A stretch of 64,000 bases of DNA, from the NCBI GenBank assembly GCA_964017235.1, contig OZ024931.1, positions 98,660,221-98,724,220 on the forward strand, in the 5' to 3' direction. This document shows, in pieces, positions 1 to 10,500 of this stretch (position 1 is its first letter; each line of letters starts with the position of its first letter). Below the pieces are notes generated by a model. The model searched no databases and was not told where the DNA came from. It saw only the letters and a program-made list of their open reading frames with translations. This stretch comes from Sabellastarte sp. h YS-2021 (taxonomy: Eukaryota > Annelida > Polychaeta > Sabellida > Sabellidae). A program made the position numbers and the translations under genes.

Positions 1-620
1 TGAAGTAGTTTCAGTTTTACAGCCTGGTGATACTGCAGTTAGTGCTTTAACTTCTGGTGACATAGATTCTATCCCAATCCACCTCTTTGCTTTGTCACAT
101 TCACTACTTCGTGATAGTCAGAACAAATTTCCAAATCCTGTGTACATAGTTCAAGATCACTACACAAATACTGAGACTAATATATTTCAGTTAAAGTGGC
201 TCTTGGACTTTATATGGGAGGAAATCGCTTCATTTCAAAATTTTACAGTTCTAAAGTTACTCTTTCAGTGTGAAATATTTCATAACACATTGTTCAATAT
301 TGATGATTCAGAAGGTTATTTGACTATTTCAATTAACAAAGAATGTCTATGCTGAATTTGTCAAACAGTTGTTCTCCCTCAAAAAAAAATGCAAAAGAGG
401 TAACTTTGGAAGAGTATGGAAGTCAAAGAAACCATCAGCCATGGCTTCCTCCAAGGAGTGTATTACACTGGGTAGGTGATTTGATTGATATTTACACTAC
501 CTCCTGACAGTAGAAAAAGCTGATGCCCCTCTTCCAGACTTTTCGGCTAAAGGCTGCCAAGAAATATGGGAAACTGTAGAAATTCAATAGAATATCGGTC
601 CAGAAGGAAGCATTCAAATT
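1..620 (+). pseudogene. Degenerate coding-like segment X, copy 1 (left-truncated by window)
   Basis: This stretch is closely similar to 11380-12030. Its longest open stretch (92-355) encodes 87 residues, including a run around FPNPVYIVQDHYTNTETN, which recurs in copy 2. Downstream, another frame resumes the same conserved text (WLPPRSVL, LPDFSAKGC), so the copy is frameshifted, and it also lacks about 30 bases present in copy 2 near 420. I do not recognise the family. The phrase pattern (a GDTAVSALTSGDIDSIPIH block, then a WLPP block, then a PDF..GC block) faintly recalls multi-copy uncharacterised invertebrate proteins, but I cannot name a domain. The presence of two copies 11 kb apart suggests a mobile or segmentally duplicated sequence rather than a host gene. 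Confidence 0.45.
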
Positions 621-1689
621 TGACATTCAAGCACAGAGGGAAAGAAGGAAACAATGGATGCTGTCGTAACTGCTGTTGATGCTGCAAAATATAAACCGCA
701 AAAAGGACCACCTTCAACTCCTTAAAAATCTCAAAAATTCAATTGTTTAGACTGACAATATATCTCAACTGTAAGATGCTTCACTTTGTGAACATTTAAA
801 TGTGTGACTTGGTTTATTGTACAATATTTTGCTAAAACTATACTACCTGTGTAGTAATAATGTATAGTAGTAATTATGTATAAATAATGCCATGATAGAG
901 GGTGAATGGAATATAGAAAGACAAAAATTTAAAAAAAATTATACAAGAATCGTAAAGACTAATTTTCCCAGATCTTGTTTGGATCATTCGATAGTTACCA
1001 TTGTACAGCACCGATATTAATAAGTACGGAAGTTTTGAGGTGTGTTTCTTTTATACCTTTATATATTTGAGGTGATAACCTTCATAGCAATGACAACAAA
1101 ATATGGTGTTTATAGACCCTTAAAAAGGTGGGTTGGTATCAGGGTTAGAATTTGGCAATAAATTTCAACTTTATTGTTTGTAAAAAGGACTCTTGTCCAG
1201 TGCCCCTCTGGTGTTGATAAACAAAGTATATACTGGAAACATAGTGTTAACTATTTATTCCATATCTGTATCTTTTGATAGTAGCAAAAACCAAAGCATC
1301 ATTAATAAATAGTTGTTTTCAAAAATGGCACCAATTTTAAGAGCAACCTAAACTAGGCAGTGTCCTTACCTTGTTAACTTTCAAATTGAAGGTAATGCCT
1401 AAAGTAATTCAGTGTTCACATCTTTTTTGTCTTTCTTGAAGAGCTTGAGCTTGATTTGATGCCAATTACTGATGCTTTTGCTTTATCAATTACTTTTTGG
1501 GGATAGTCCCTCACAAGAAAGAAATTTTTCATTTCATTCACTTTTAACACAAAATCATTGTCTTGTGAACACAATCTTAAAAACTGAGAGTACAAAGTAT
1601 AGCATTTTTACAAGACTTTTGGCGGCAAGAAGCATATCTTTAATATGAATGACTGTCAGTAGGCTTGTATTATACTGTCTACAATCTAT
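621..1689. other. AT-rich stretch without recognisable gene
   Basis: No ORF of note, no tandem array and no terminal motif shared with the other elements was seen here. It separates segment X from the Penelope-like patchwork and may be untranslated or decayed flank of either. Confidence 0.4.
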
Positions 1690-2370
1690 TTCTGCAAACT
1701 GAAATTTTTATATACAAAAATACAATTTTTTTCTAAGATACATCAAAAGTAAACTGAAAGCAGGATTGAAATTGCATTCACAATCAATAAATTGATCAAG
1801 CTCTACTCTCAACATGGATGTTGCACCTACTATGTCATCAATATATTGTTTACAAAATTCTGGTATAGGACCATTGTACCTTTCAGCAATGTATAATTCA
1901 AATTTTCCAACAGCCAAATTTGAATATTCAGGTCCAAATGGAGTCCCAATCATTGTACCACCTGTTTTTGAATGAAAAGCATCATCAAAACTAAATCAAT
2001 TTGTGTTAACACACAAGTTCTGCAAGTCTTAAAGTGTGGGTGGGTAAATTCTGAATTTCACGTTTTTCTCGGAAATAATTCATTGCGTTAAAACCATAGT
2101 CATTGGGTATATTAGTGTAAAATCCCTTTATATCCATGGTGAAAAGACGTGCATTTTCTTCTAGAAATTGGAAGTTTTTCATCAGCTTCAAGACAGTAGT
2201 GTCTTTTACGAAAGACATTAAGTTCATAACTACTGGTTTCAAAAACTCACTCTGGTACTTGGATAATCAAAGTTGTCGGGCAAGAACACAACAAGTCTAC
2301 CATTGTTTCCAAGCTTATGAAGTTTGGGCAACATGTAAAAATTACTCTATTTAGGATTGTCTACCACTAA
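1690..2370 (-). pseudogene. Penelope-like element reverse transcriptase fragment
   Basis: Read on the minus strand, 2345-2250 gives SNFYMLPKLHK, 2242-2006 gives LFTMDIKGFYTNIPNDYG, and 1953-1708 gives MIGTPFGPEYSNLAVG followed by QYIDDIVGATSM. These are successive parts of a Penelope-like (PLE) reverse transcriptase: the PKIHKPG box, the MDIKGLYTNIP block, the GTPFGP box and the catalytic YIDD aspartates. The pieces lie in the right order but in different frames with stops between, so the gene is dead. It is more diverged from the other RT fragments (1990-3960) than they are from each other, so it may come from a different PLE subfamily. It acts, when intact, in target-primed reverse transcription of the element RNA. 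Confidence 0.8.
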
Positions 2371-2527
2371 GTTCAGTGTTGTTTCTGGGGAATTCACCTT
2401 TAGAGATGATTAATTTGAGTTCTTTTCTATTTTTTTTTGCTTATTTTGCTGGTGATGTCACAATCAAGTTTGGTATAGAATTGATAATTGTTTCTTGGCT
2501 TCATCACGATAGAGACCTCTTACTGGT

Positions 2528-3255
2528 TCAGGTAGTTTTTCTTGTCTCAGCAAAGATGTCATCTATTGCATTGAATGCCCCAAGTTAATAAAGTTTTGCT
2601 GCAATGTAGCAATTTTTATATTTCACTTTTGTTTACCATGGACATTAAAGGTCTCTATACTAACATTCCCAATGAGTATGGTCTGAATGCACTAAAATAC
2701 TTTTTGGAGAAAACACATCCCCCCACACTTACCCTTCTGAGACTAGCGGAACTAGTTTTGACACAGAATTGCTTCAAGTTTGGTGATAACTATTATTCAC
2801 AACTTGTCTGGCTGTGGGGAAGCAGGAAATTGAAATCTCTGAAACATATGATGGTCCTTTCCCTGAGTTTCACAGAAGATATATTGAGGATATTTTGGGT
2901 GCAACTTCAATGTCTAGAGAAAATCTTGATAGATTTATTAATTTTGTCAGCAATTTCCACCCATCCTTTCAATATACTTTCACAGTTTCTGAAGTAAGTG
3001 TGAATTTCCTTGTGCATCAAACCAGAGCCAATAAGCACAATGGTTTACTACAAAGAAACTGACAGTCACGCTTACCTTAAATATGGTCCCTCCCATCCGA
3101 AGTCGTGGAAAAATGCTATTTCATTTTCACAATTCCTCCATTTGAAGTGCCTTTGTTCTGATAGGCAAGATTTGAAGTCAAAAGAGAAGAAAATGGAACA
3201 TTTCTTTCTAGCGAGAGATTATCCCCAGAATATTATTTCTAAGGCCAAAGAGTAT
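2528..3255 (+). pseudogene. Penelope-like element fragment: endonuclease scrap joined to reverse transcriptase
   Basis: At 2528-2580 a short piece matches the GIY-YIG region of the copy at 4425-4475 (SGSFSC..KD.IYCIEC). It then runs directly into RT sequence: SNFY at about 2610, LFTMDIKGLYTNIPNEYG at 2629-2685, LRLAELVLTQNCFKFGDNYYS at 2738-2800, then YIEDILGATSM with the catalytic motif altered from YIDD to YIED. The C-terminal thumb follows (FTVSEVSVNFL, SHAYLKYGPSHPKSW). Placing endonuclease sequence upstream of RT is the reverse of PLE order, so this is a rearranged junction and not a normal gene. Several frame changes are present. Confidence 0.8.
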
Positions 3256-4025
3256 TCTTGGCCCGGATGGTGTGCCTATCATTGTACCGCCAGTTTTTGA
3301 ATAGTAGTTATCACCAAACTTGAAGCAATTCTGTGTCAAAACTAGTTTTGCTAGTCTCAGAAGGGTATGTGTTGGGGGATTCTGAACATTTCTTTTCTCC
3401 AAAAAGTATTTTAGTGCATTCAGACCATACTCATTGGGAATATTAGTATAGAGACCCTTAATATCCATGGTGAACAAAAGCCTATTTTCACCTCGAAATC
3501 GAAAATTTCGCACCAAGTTCAATGCATGATTAGTGTCCTTTACAAAAGTTGGCAAAGCTCTCACAATGGGCTTGAGTGTATCACAGAGATATTTTGAAAT
3601 TACATTAGTAGGACAGGAACAAGATGAAACAACTGGCCTACCTGGGTTTCCTGGCTTATGGATTTTTGGCAAAATATAAAAATTGCTACATTTTGGTTTC
3701 TCAACCAATAAAGGTGCTGCCGTATCTGAAGGTGTCTTGCAAATATCATTGAATCCATTTCATTCTTGATAAACGTGTTAATTTCATCAGTTCTATCTGT
3801 CTCTAAACATGTATAAAAACATTCATTTGACAACTGTTGCTCTGCTTCTTTTTGGTACAAATCCTTTCTCCACACAACAACTGCACCCCCTTTGTCTGCT
3901 GGCTTAATCACAATATCTTTCCTCTGTCTTAGTCTTTTCAGTCCCTTTTCCTCATTGTCATTGAGGTTTGATCTTGTTCAGCCACTGCAATGTCCTTTCT
4001 GCACTTATCTATAAATTTATCAACA
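3256..4025 (-). pseudogene. Penelope-like element reverse transcriptase, N-terminal half
   Basis: On the minus strand this carries the start of a PLE RT: IKPADKGGAVVVW (about 3911-3870), then, after a frame change near 3730, PKIHKPGNPGRPVVSSCS, SKYLCDTLKP, LLFTMDIKGLYTNIPNEYG and KTGGTMIGTPSGP at about 3290-3260. At about 3255 it breaks off before the YIDD box and meets the oppositely oriented fragment at 2528-3255. The block 3300-3475 is an inverted near-copy of 2629-2795, so the two fragments form a large inverted repeat of RT sequence. The IKPADKGG and PKIHKPG boxes are diagnostic of the PLE RT clade. Confidence 0.85.
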
Positions 4026-4036
4026 GCATAGTTATA

Positions 4037-4063
4037 GTGTTACCACTCTGCCACCGTGGCCCC
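4037..4063 (-). mobile_element. tRNA-SINE head fragment
   Basis: Twenty-seven bases here match the 5' head of the SINE at 8312-8537, including the A box (reverse complement TGGCAGAGTGGT). The rest of the SINE is absent, so this is a severely truncated copy lying in PLE-derived DNA. Confidence 0.6.
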
Positions 4064-4129
4064 TGAGTTTCTCATATCAGTAGAGCTGATGCTTTGAAAA
4101 CAAAAAGAACCTGCTAAAGAAATTAATAG

Positions 4130-4780
4130 GGTTATACCTACCCTTATATACAGCTCTCACAGTAAGACAATCAAAGATTATTGTGGAGAAGAATTTCCAC
4201 ATGCTAAATCTGGACAAGGAAGTGGGCTATTTATTTCAAGAAAATTCTCTGATTTCGTACCGTAGGGACAGGAACATAAGAGACATGCTGGTCCACTCTA
4301 AATTCAGTTCAAAAGATGTGTCTAGCATAACTTTGCTGTGTGGTAGAAAACATTGTCTTACATGTCCCTTTGTTTTCAATGAGGTACACACAGTTGAGGG
4401 CCCTAGACGTAAATTTACTCCTTCAGGTAGTTTTTCTTGTATCAGCAAAGATGTCATTTACTGCATTGAATGTATTAGATGTGGAGAGATTTATATCGGG
4501 GAAACAGAAAGGAGGATAGGAGATATGATAAGAGAACACTAGAGATGTCAAAGAACAAGAATAGACATAAAGAGACATAATCTATTCACTTCAACTCCTT
4601 TGGCTACAGTTTATCATTTCAGAGTTCAAGTTTTCTTTGAAAACATCAATGGTAATTTGGCCATGAACATCAAGGAAAGTTACTTCGCTATGAAATTTGG
4701 CTGTGTACCGACTGGGTATGAACAGCGACAATGGAATTGTAGTATAAATATTATCTCTCTTTCAATTTGTTTAATTTGAC
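4130..4780 (+). pseudogene. Penelope-like element GIY-YIG endonuclease domain and 3' end
   Basis: The open stretch 4183-4542 encodes a linker with a Cys/His cluster (LLCGRKHCLTCPFVF) and then the GIY-YIG nuclease core: VIYCIECIRCGEIYIGETERR followed by MIREH. The CxxC just ahead of YIGET, the catalytic tyrosines and the distal Arg/His are the signature of the endonuclease that nicks target DNA for PLE insertion. The frame is closed just after REH by a TAG where sibling copies (minus strand near 10255) read on (HLRDVKNKN). Past the stop the same frame still reads FRVQVFFENINGN and MKFGCVPTGYEQR, the conserved C-terminus. An AT-rich 3' region follows to about 5090. Confidence 0.85.
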
Positions 4781-5094
4781 TTCTCTTGATCAGGATAATG
4801 ATTTTTAGTGTCAGTTAAAATTGTGCGAATTTAAAAAATTTTGAACTTTTTGGACAACACAGTAAAATTTTAAATATTTCTAAAAATTAAGAAAATTTCA
4901 ATTTTTTGACGTCATAGTGAAAAATTGCAAAAAATTAAAAAATTTGATATTTGTGATGTCATAGTCAAACTATTTTTTGTGACGTCATCTTAAGATTTAA
5001 GATGTAAATATGACTTAATATGTGTTTTATGTAATAATGTCATGATTTGGTTTGCTAAAACATCATTTTGATGTAATTTTGTTGTTTTTTTTTT

Positions 5095-5275
5095 ACATAT
5101 AAAAAGAGCTTTTTCTCAAATTAAAGCAACTGTAATCTATTTCTGTTGAAGGAGTGAAGCTCCAAAAGCTTAAAGAAATTCAATTTTTGTATGCTGTTTG
5201 TTTTTACTTTCTTTATTGTTTTATATGGATATTTGAAAGAGCGAAGCAGCAAAACTTTATTAACTTGGAGTATCT
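5095..5275 (+). mobile_element. Penelope-like terminal segment with hammerhead-like core
   Basis: This about 180-bp block (hairpin GGAG-TGAAG-CTCC at 5151-5164, then the TTTATATGGATATTT block) recurs at 9566-9760 and in shortened reverse form at 7880-7960. It sits at the border of PLE fragments, as expected for a pseudo-LTR. Its core CTGTTGA(5143-5149)...CCAAAA is one change from each half of the hammerhead ribozyme consensus (CTGANGA and GAAA). Confidence 0.5.
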
Positions 5276-5830
5276 AGGCATAAAAGAGGTAGCTATTTAC
5301 TGCAACTCTTTTGAACACAGTTTAGATCATTTCAGAGTTCAAGTTTTCTTTGAAAACATCAATGGTAAGGTTTTCTTTGGTTTTCTTTGAAAACATCAAT
5401 GGCCAGGAAAATCATGGAAATTTACTTCATTATGAAATTTGGCTGTGTGCAAGCACTGGGTATGAACAGGGCCAAATAGAATTGTAATATAAATGTTATC
5501 TCACTTATAATTTGTTTAATTTGATTTATTTTGTCATAGTTAAAATTGTGCAAATTAAAGAAATTTTGAATTTTTGTGACAATAAAGTGAAATTTTAACA
5601 AAATTTTAAAAAATTAAAAAATTTGGTGACATAATAGGGAAAAATTGCAAAAAATTAAAACTTTTGATTTTTGTGACATCATAGTAAAAATAATTTTTTG
5701 TGACATGATCTTGTGCTTTATGATGTAAATATGACTAAATATGTGTTTTATGTAATAGTGACGTGATTTGAATTAGTTTATATTTTGAGGAAGGAGTTCG
5801 GCTCCGAAATAAATATGTAAATTTCCTCTT
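5276..5830 (+). pseudogene. Penelope-like endonuclease C-terminus and 3' tail
   Basis: 5283-5360 repeats the endonuclease C-terminal text seen at 4600-4640 (YCNSFEHSLDHFRVQVFFENINGK), then a 26-base phrase is duplicated at about 5368-5402. The AT-rich tail to 5815 matches 4740-5080 and ends in GAGGAAGGAG-TTCG-GCTCC-GAAA (5788-5809), the second hammerhead-like variant. Only the 3' end of a PLE is present. Confidence 0.7.
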
Positions 5831-6349
5831 TTATAATATCATTGCTTTTATTTCTATGTTGCAAGAAACAAAGAGCAAAGCAGCATATTTAAAAGTTTGT
5901 CAAGTATATTGAAGTCCAAGGGGATGTCTCCAAGTCAGGGTTTTTCAGTTTTGCAACAGACGATTTTGATGCATGTAATTGTTCAGTCAAAGACAAAATG
6001 TTTGAAAAATTCGTATTTATTGAGTGTAACAATAAATGGAGCAGAGCTCATCCCATCTGTGGTCATTGAGTGTTGGTTTTAAAGCATATGTCTCAATAAA
6101 TACTTAATTTTAAATATAAAGTTTTGATAATATAGTTATCATATTTTGGGTTGTAAACTGTAAAAGTACTTGTGCTTGTACTTGAAATTTTTTTTCAAAG
6201 TAATTATACTTGTACTTGAGTACAAAGGCAAACTTGAAAAATACACAGAACAGTACTTATCTTGGCTCCATGATCCCAAGCCTGGAGCAATAGACACTTG
6301 ATTATACTTTCTGAGGAATATCTGCCTCAGTAGTAGTTCTTTTGTAACG
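5831..6349. other. No recognisable feature
   Basis: AT-rich DNA. A 30-odd base phrase (AAACAAAGAGCAAAGCAGC, about 5868-5886) matches the PLE terminal material at 8960 and 9034, so PLE-derived DNA extends to about 5900. Beyond that nothing was recognised. Confidence 0.4.
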
Positions 6350-7861
6350 CTTAAAATGGTAGGCACTGCAACCTCAACAGAAGAAAGGGCTGTGGGCACT
6401 GGATGTCTTCATGTGATACAAACTTCAGATGTTATACTTGTGGAGTCCACTACTGTACATAGAGTGAGAAGACCCATTGTGCATCAGTTGCCCCCTTGGA
6501 GGCTTCCACATCACAAGTTGAATGGCACCATTTCAGATTGGTTTTCTTGCAAAGCATGTGGGAAAACTTAAACCGGCTAAATATCTGGCTCCAGACACCA
6601 AAGACAAATATGGAGAACACTCAATTCTGTACATCCAGAAATACGGGATACACAACTTTCTCCTGAATCACAGCCGGCTGTACTCTCTCAAATACAAAGC
6701 CGACATCAACAGCTTCAGGTAATATTCATGGCTTTGCTTCCTGGTCTGTCAACATCAGTGGTGTAGGCACTTCTCCATACTCATCTTCTCGAGCAGAAGA
6801 GAATGAACCAGAAAACTTGGTTCCCCACCCAAAGCAGACTTGCATGCATTCAGTTACTGTGTCCAGGAATACCTTGGACTGGGATGACCCCGCTAAAATA
6901 GAAGATTACAAGCTAAGTACAGGCCTAGGTCGTGACCCACAAATGTTCAATGAATAATCGTCTCCTCACCCCATCATTAAAACTTTCTCCTTTATAACCA
7001 GAATATTATGGTCAGGCCAGGACCTTGTTCATTAAACCTGGATGTGGCTCAGTTCTCCCCCAATCCAACACACAGAAGCAATTTGTATCGGTGGTGCAGG
7101 ACAGTTAATTTTGAACAATGGCCTGAGATAGTGGAATAGTCTGAGGATATAGCCAAACAGGTAAAGCTAGGGTTCATTGGTCAGAGAGTGCATAGCTTAC
7201 CTCTAGTTTATTTTTAACTCTCTCTAATGGGAGTAAGTTTGCCCTTGAATAATATCAAGACTGTCCAATGAAAGGGAACAAATATTTTGGACTTCTCGCT
7301 TCAGATCCTGAGGCACATGACCAGTATGACCACATACGTAACAGCAAAATGGTAGACACTTAAATGCAGTTCATGCAACACATAAACAGCATAGTTAAAT
7401 TGTAGAAATCGGGTAAAGACATTTCTCGATATGCTGATAAGTTTTGTGCTTATATGCATAGAGATACATATCTGAGGAATGTATGTAACAGCCTGGACTC
7501 CTACCAGGTCAAAACCCCAAGATTACTTCCACTCCGACCAGGTCAAAAACCCAGATCTCACGACCAGACTTGTTCCAAAGTTCATTAATGCAGAACTTTG
7601 AACAGAATAAGATTGGTTTAGTAGAACAGGAAACCAAGCCCTATCCCACATCAAACACATGTTAGCCTTGGTACGTGACCTTGGTGTCCTGGCGAATATT
7701 AAGAAATCAGGAGACTCCCACACATAGGATATCATTTTTGAGGCTGAAAATGGTGATTGCAACATGGTGTAAACATAGACAAAGATGGACCAAGATTTGG
7801 GAGACCTTCGACAATATGGTATCTCAAAGTTGACAGGAAATTTCTGAGGCCTCTGAATTCT
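6350..7861 (+). pseudogene. Decayed retroelement-like region, weak evidence
   Basis: Several short coding-like pieces lie in plus orientation. At about 7640-7760 the translation includes KHMLALVRDLGVLANIKKSGD, which resembles the RT stretch in DIRS copy D that follows the YLDD box (HTQVLIKMCQDLGWLVNLEKSEL). At 6522-6722 a 66-codon frame (KLKPAKYLAPDTKDKYGEHS) was not recognised. If both belong together this is a much older DIRS- or PAT-like remnant than A-D. The evidence is one short similarity judged by eye. Confidence 0.3.
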
Positions 7862-8790
7862 CTATAAAAATAATAAACAAAGTAAAAACAAAGAGCATAT
7901 GAAATAAATTTATTTGAGCTTTCGGAGCTTCACTGCTTCATCCGAAATAAATTACATTAGTTTAAATTTGAAAAAAGATATTTTTATGTATAAATAAACA
8001 AAAATTACATCTCAATTATGTTTAAACAATCCAAACCATGTCATTATTACATCAAACACATATTTAGTCATATTTACATTAATCAATCACAAAATGACGT
8101 CACCAAAAAAATTATTTTACTATGACGTCACAAAATGGAAAATTTTAAAATTTTACTGTAATCTCAAAAAATTCAAAATTTCTTAGATTCGCCCAATTTT
8201 AACTATGACAATAAAATCAATATCCTTAACAAAAGAATTCAAATTAAATAAATTGTAAGAGAGATAATATTTATAACTACAATTCCATTGTCCCTGTTCA
8301 TACCCAGTGGGTTTATTTGCGGTTTTACGTCGCTTTCAACACTGTACAGGTCATATCACGACGGGTAGTTGGAAGGGCAGAGGAAACCAGTACATATAGT
8401 TCGCTAGGGTTCTGTACTGTAAACTGCCGACCAACGGCAAGCAACTACCAGCTTTCCCACTTACGGCCATGACGGGGATCGAACCCCGGCCGCAGAGGTG
8501 GGAGGCGAGAGTGTTACCACTCTGCCACCGTGGCCCCTCATACCCAGTGGGAACACACAGCCAAATTTCATAATGAATTAACTTTCCTTGATTTTCCCGG
8601 CCAAATTACCATTGAAGTGTTCATACAAAACTTGCACTCTCAAATGATCTAAACTGTGGCCAGAAGAGTTGAAGACAATAGCTACCTCTTTATGCCTATT
8701 CTTGTTCTGGACATCTCTGAAGTGTTCTTTTATCCTATCAGGTAATCTTCACTCCGTCTACTTGGATCCTTTGTATATTATGTAAGATTC
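7862..8790 (-). pseudogene. Penelope-like 3' end, interrupted by a SINE
   Basis: On the minus strand 8745-8552 encodes the PLE endonuclease C-terminus (HSLDHLRVQVLYE.., then the FGCV motif), continuing after the SINE into the AT-rich tail (8297-7960) and the hammerhead-like terminus (7945-7905: CGGATGA ... CTCCGAAAGC). The host sequence TCATACCCAGTGGG inside the PLE was duplicated when the SINE entered. Confidence 0.75.
8298..8551 (-). mobile_element. tRNA-derived SINE with 14-bp target-site duplication
   Basis: The body is 8312-8537. The head, at the right end on the minus strand, contains RNA polymerase III promoter boxes: A box TGGCAGAGTGGT (8516-8527) and B box GGTTCGATCCC (8475-8485), so transcription would run leftwards. 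The 3' end is TTGAAAGCGACGTAAAACC (about 8320-8340) before a short A/T tail, a tail type reminiscent of SINEs widespread in molluscs (family assignment is from memory). The flanks TCATACCCAGTGGG at 8298-8311 and 8538-8551 are identical, giving an intact target-site duplication and implying a fairly recent insertion into the PLE fragment. Confidence 0.85.
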
Positions 8791-8950
8791 TTCCATTTGG
8801 ATCGCTAAATGATGCAATTTTTACGTTTTTATGTTTCATTACGTGTTTTTGACGTCTTTATGACATTTATGCTACATGACCTATTTATCAATTGTTACAT
8901 CTCAAATTTTGATTTATGATGTAGAAAGGATGCAGAGATTGCTTGGTGAT

Positions 8951-9067
8951 AAACTTTTAAATATGCTGCTTTGCTCTTTGTTTCTTCACAAACACAGAAA
9001 TAAAAGCAATGTTATTATAAAAGAGCTATTGAAGAAACAAAGAGTGAAGCAGCATATTTAAAAGTTT
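8951..9067. repeat. 37-nt inverted repeat in Penelope-like terminal DNA
   Basis: 8951-8987 and 9031-9067 are reverse complements with two or three mismatches, separated by 43 nt. Both arms contain the AAACAAAGAG..AAGCAGCATATTTAAAAGTTT phrase seen at PLE ends (also about 5868-5898), so this is two PLE termini joined head to head, with hairpin potential. Confidence 0.65.
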
Positions 9068-9099
9068 ATCATGTCTTTGATTGCCTTCGTGTGAGAGTT

Positions 9100-9565
9100 G
9101 TATGTAAGGATGGTATGGTAAGGAGTTGCATGGTATAACCCTATTCATTTCTTTAGCAGGTTCTTTTTGTTTCAAGGCATCAGATCTACTGATATGAGAA
9201 ACTCTGTTTTTGGCCTTAGAGATAATGTTCTGGGGATCTTGAAAATTCTGCCTATCAGTAACATAGGTGCTTCAAACGGAGAAATTGTGAAAATGGAATA
9301 GCATTTTTTGCATGAACCATATTTAAGGTAGGCGTGACTCACTTACTCTGTAGTAAACAGATGTGCTAATTTCATCTGCTTTGATGCACAATTTAATGTC
9401 AAGGAAATTAACACCTACTTCAGAAACTGTGAAAGGATGGGTGGAAATTGTTAACAAAATTAATAAATATTTCAGATTTTCTCTACACATTGAAGTTGCA
9501 CCCAAAATATCATCAATATATCTATTGTGAAACTCAGGGAAAGAACCATCATATGTTTCAGAGAA
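9100..9565 (-). pseudogene. Penelope-like reverse transcriptase C-terminal fragment
   Basis: On the minus strand 9560-9323 reads GATSMCRENL, then after a frame change STHPFTVSEVGVNFLDIKL and CIKADEISTSVYYR, followed by text matching the thumb of the copy at 2990-3110. It starts just after the catalytic YIDD region and so is a 5'-truncated RT piece. The minus-strand continuation to about 9110 matches 3120-3260. Confidence 0.75.
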
Positions 9566-9849
9566 AATCTTTTTTCAAATTTAAACAACTGTAATTTATT
9601 TCTAATGAAGAAGTGGAAGCTCCGAACGCACAAACAATTTTATTTATTTCATGTGCTCTTTGTTTTTACTTTGTTTATTATTTTATATGGATATTTAAAA
9701 AAGCGAAGCAGCAAAACTTTATTAACTTGGAATGCTGGAAAGTGGAAACAAAGCTGCCATTATAAGAAACTTTATATGTCAATTCCATAGCAGATTGTGT
9801 ATTTTCCTGACAAGTTATAGTGATGCAGTTCAGTGTGAGGCAATATTTT
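9566..9849 (+). mobile_element. Penelope-like terminal segment with hammerhead-like core, second copy
   Basis: Near-copy of 5095-5275 in the same orientation. The core is CTAATGA (9602-9608) then AGAAGTGGAAGCTCC then GAAC (about 9623-9626), each half one change from hammerhead consensus. A potential helix follows: GCAC (9627-9630) with downstream GTGC (about 9654-9657). Confidence 0.45.
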
Positions 9850-10500
9850 TTACTATGATGTCACAAAAATCATAATTTTTATTTTTTGCAATTTTTCACG
9901 AAAATTTTCTAATTTTTAAAACTTTGCTCTTTGATGTTAAAAAATTCTACATTTCATAAATTTGCACAATTTTAACTATGACAATGAAAATCAATATCCC
10001 CAACACAAATAATTCAAATTAAAGAAATTGTAAGAGAGATAACATTTATACTACAATTCCATTGTCCCGGTTCATACCCAGTGGTATGTCACACACAGCC
10101 AAATTTCATAATGAATTAACTTTCATTAATTTCCTGGCCAAATTACCATTGATGTTTTCATACAAAACTTCCACTTTGAAATGATCTAAACTGTGGTCAA
10201 AACAGTTGAAGTGAATAGATACCTCTTTATGCCTATTCTTGTTTTTGACATCTCTCAAGTGTTCCCTTTAAATCCTATCTCATAACTTTTCTGTTTCCAT
10301 GATATAACTCTCTCCACATCTAGTATATTCAACACAATAAATGACTTCATTGAAAACAACGGGACATGTAAGAACGTTTTCTACCACATGTCAAAGTCAT
10401 GCCAGACACATCTTTTGAACTGAATTTAGAGTGGACCAGCATGTTTCTTATGTTCCTGTCCCTACGGTACGAAATCAGAGGGTTTTTTGCCACAACAAGG
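9850..10500 (-). pseudogene. Penelope-like GIY-YIG endonuclease remnant and 3' tail
   Basis: On the minus strand 10460-10270 encodes a decayed version of the domain at 4183-4542 (CPVVFNEVIYCVEYTRCGESYI then ETE), with CIEC changed to CVEY and YIGET to YIMET, so metal/substrate residues are lost. REHLRDVKNKNRHKEVSIHFN (10270-10200) and VEVLYENINGN follow, then the AT-rich 3' tail to about 9850. Confidence 0.75.

Noticed and set aside
8460..8540. A tRNA gene on the minus strand
   Set aside because: A and B boxes are present, but the sequence continues into a SINE body with a tail and target-site duplications and lacks a full cloverleaf acceptor pairing.
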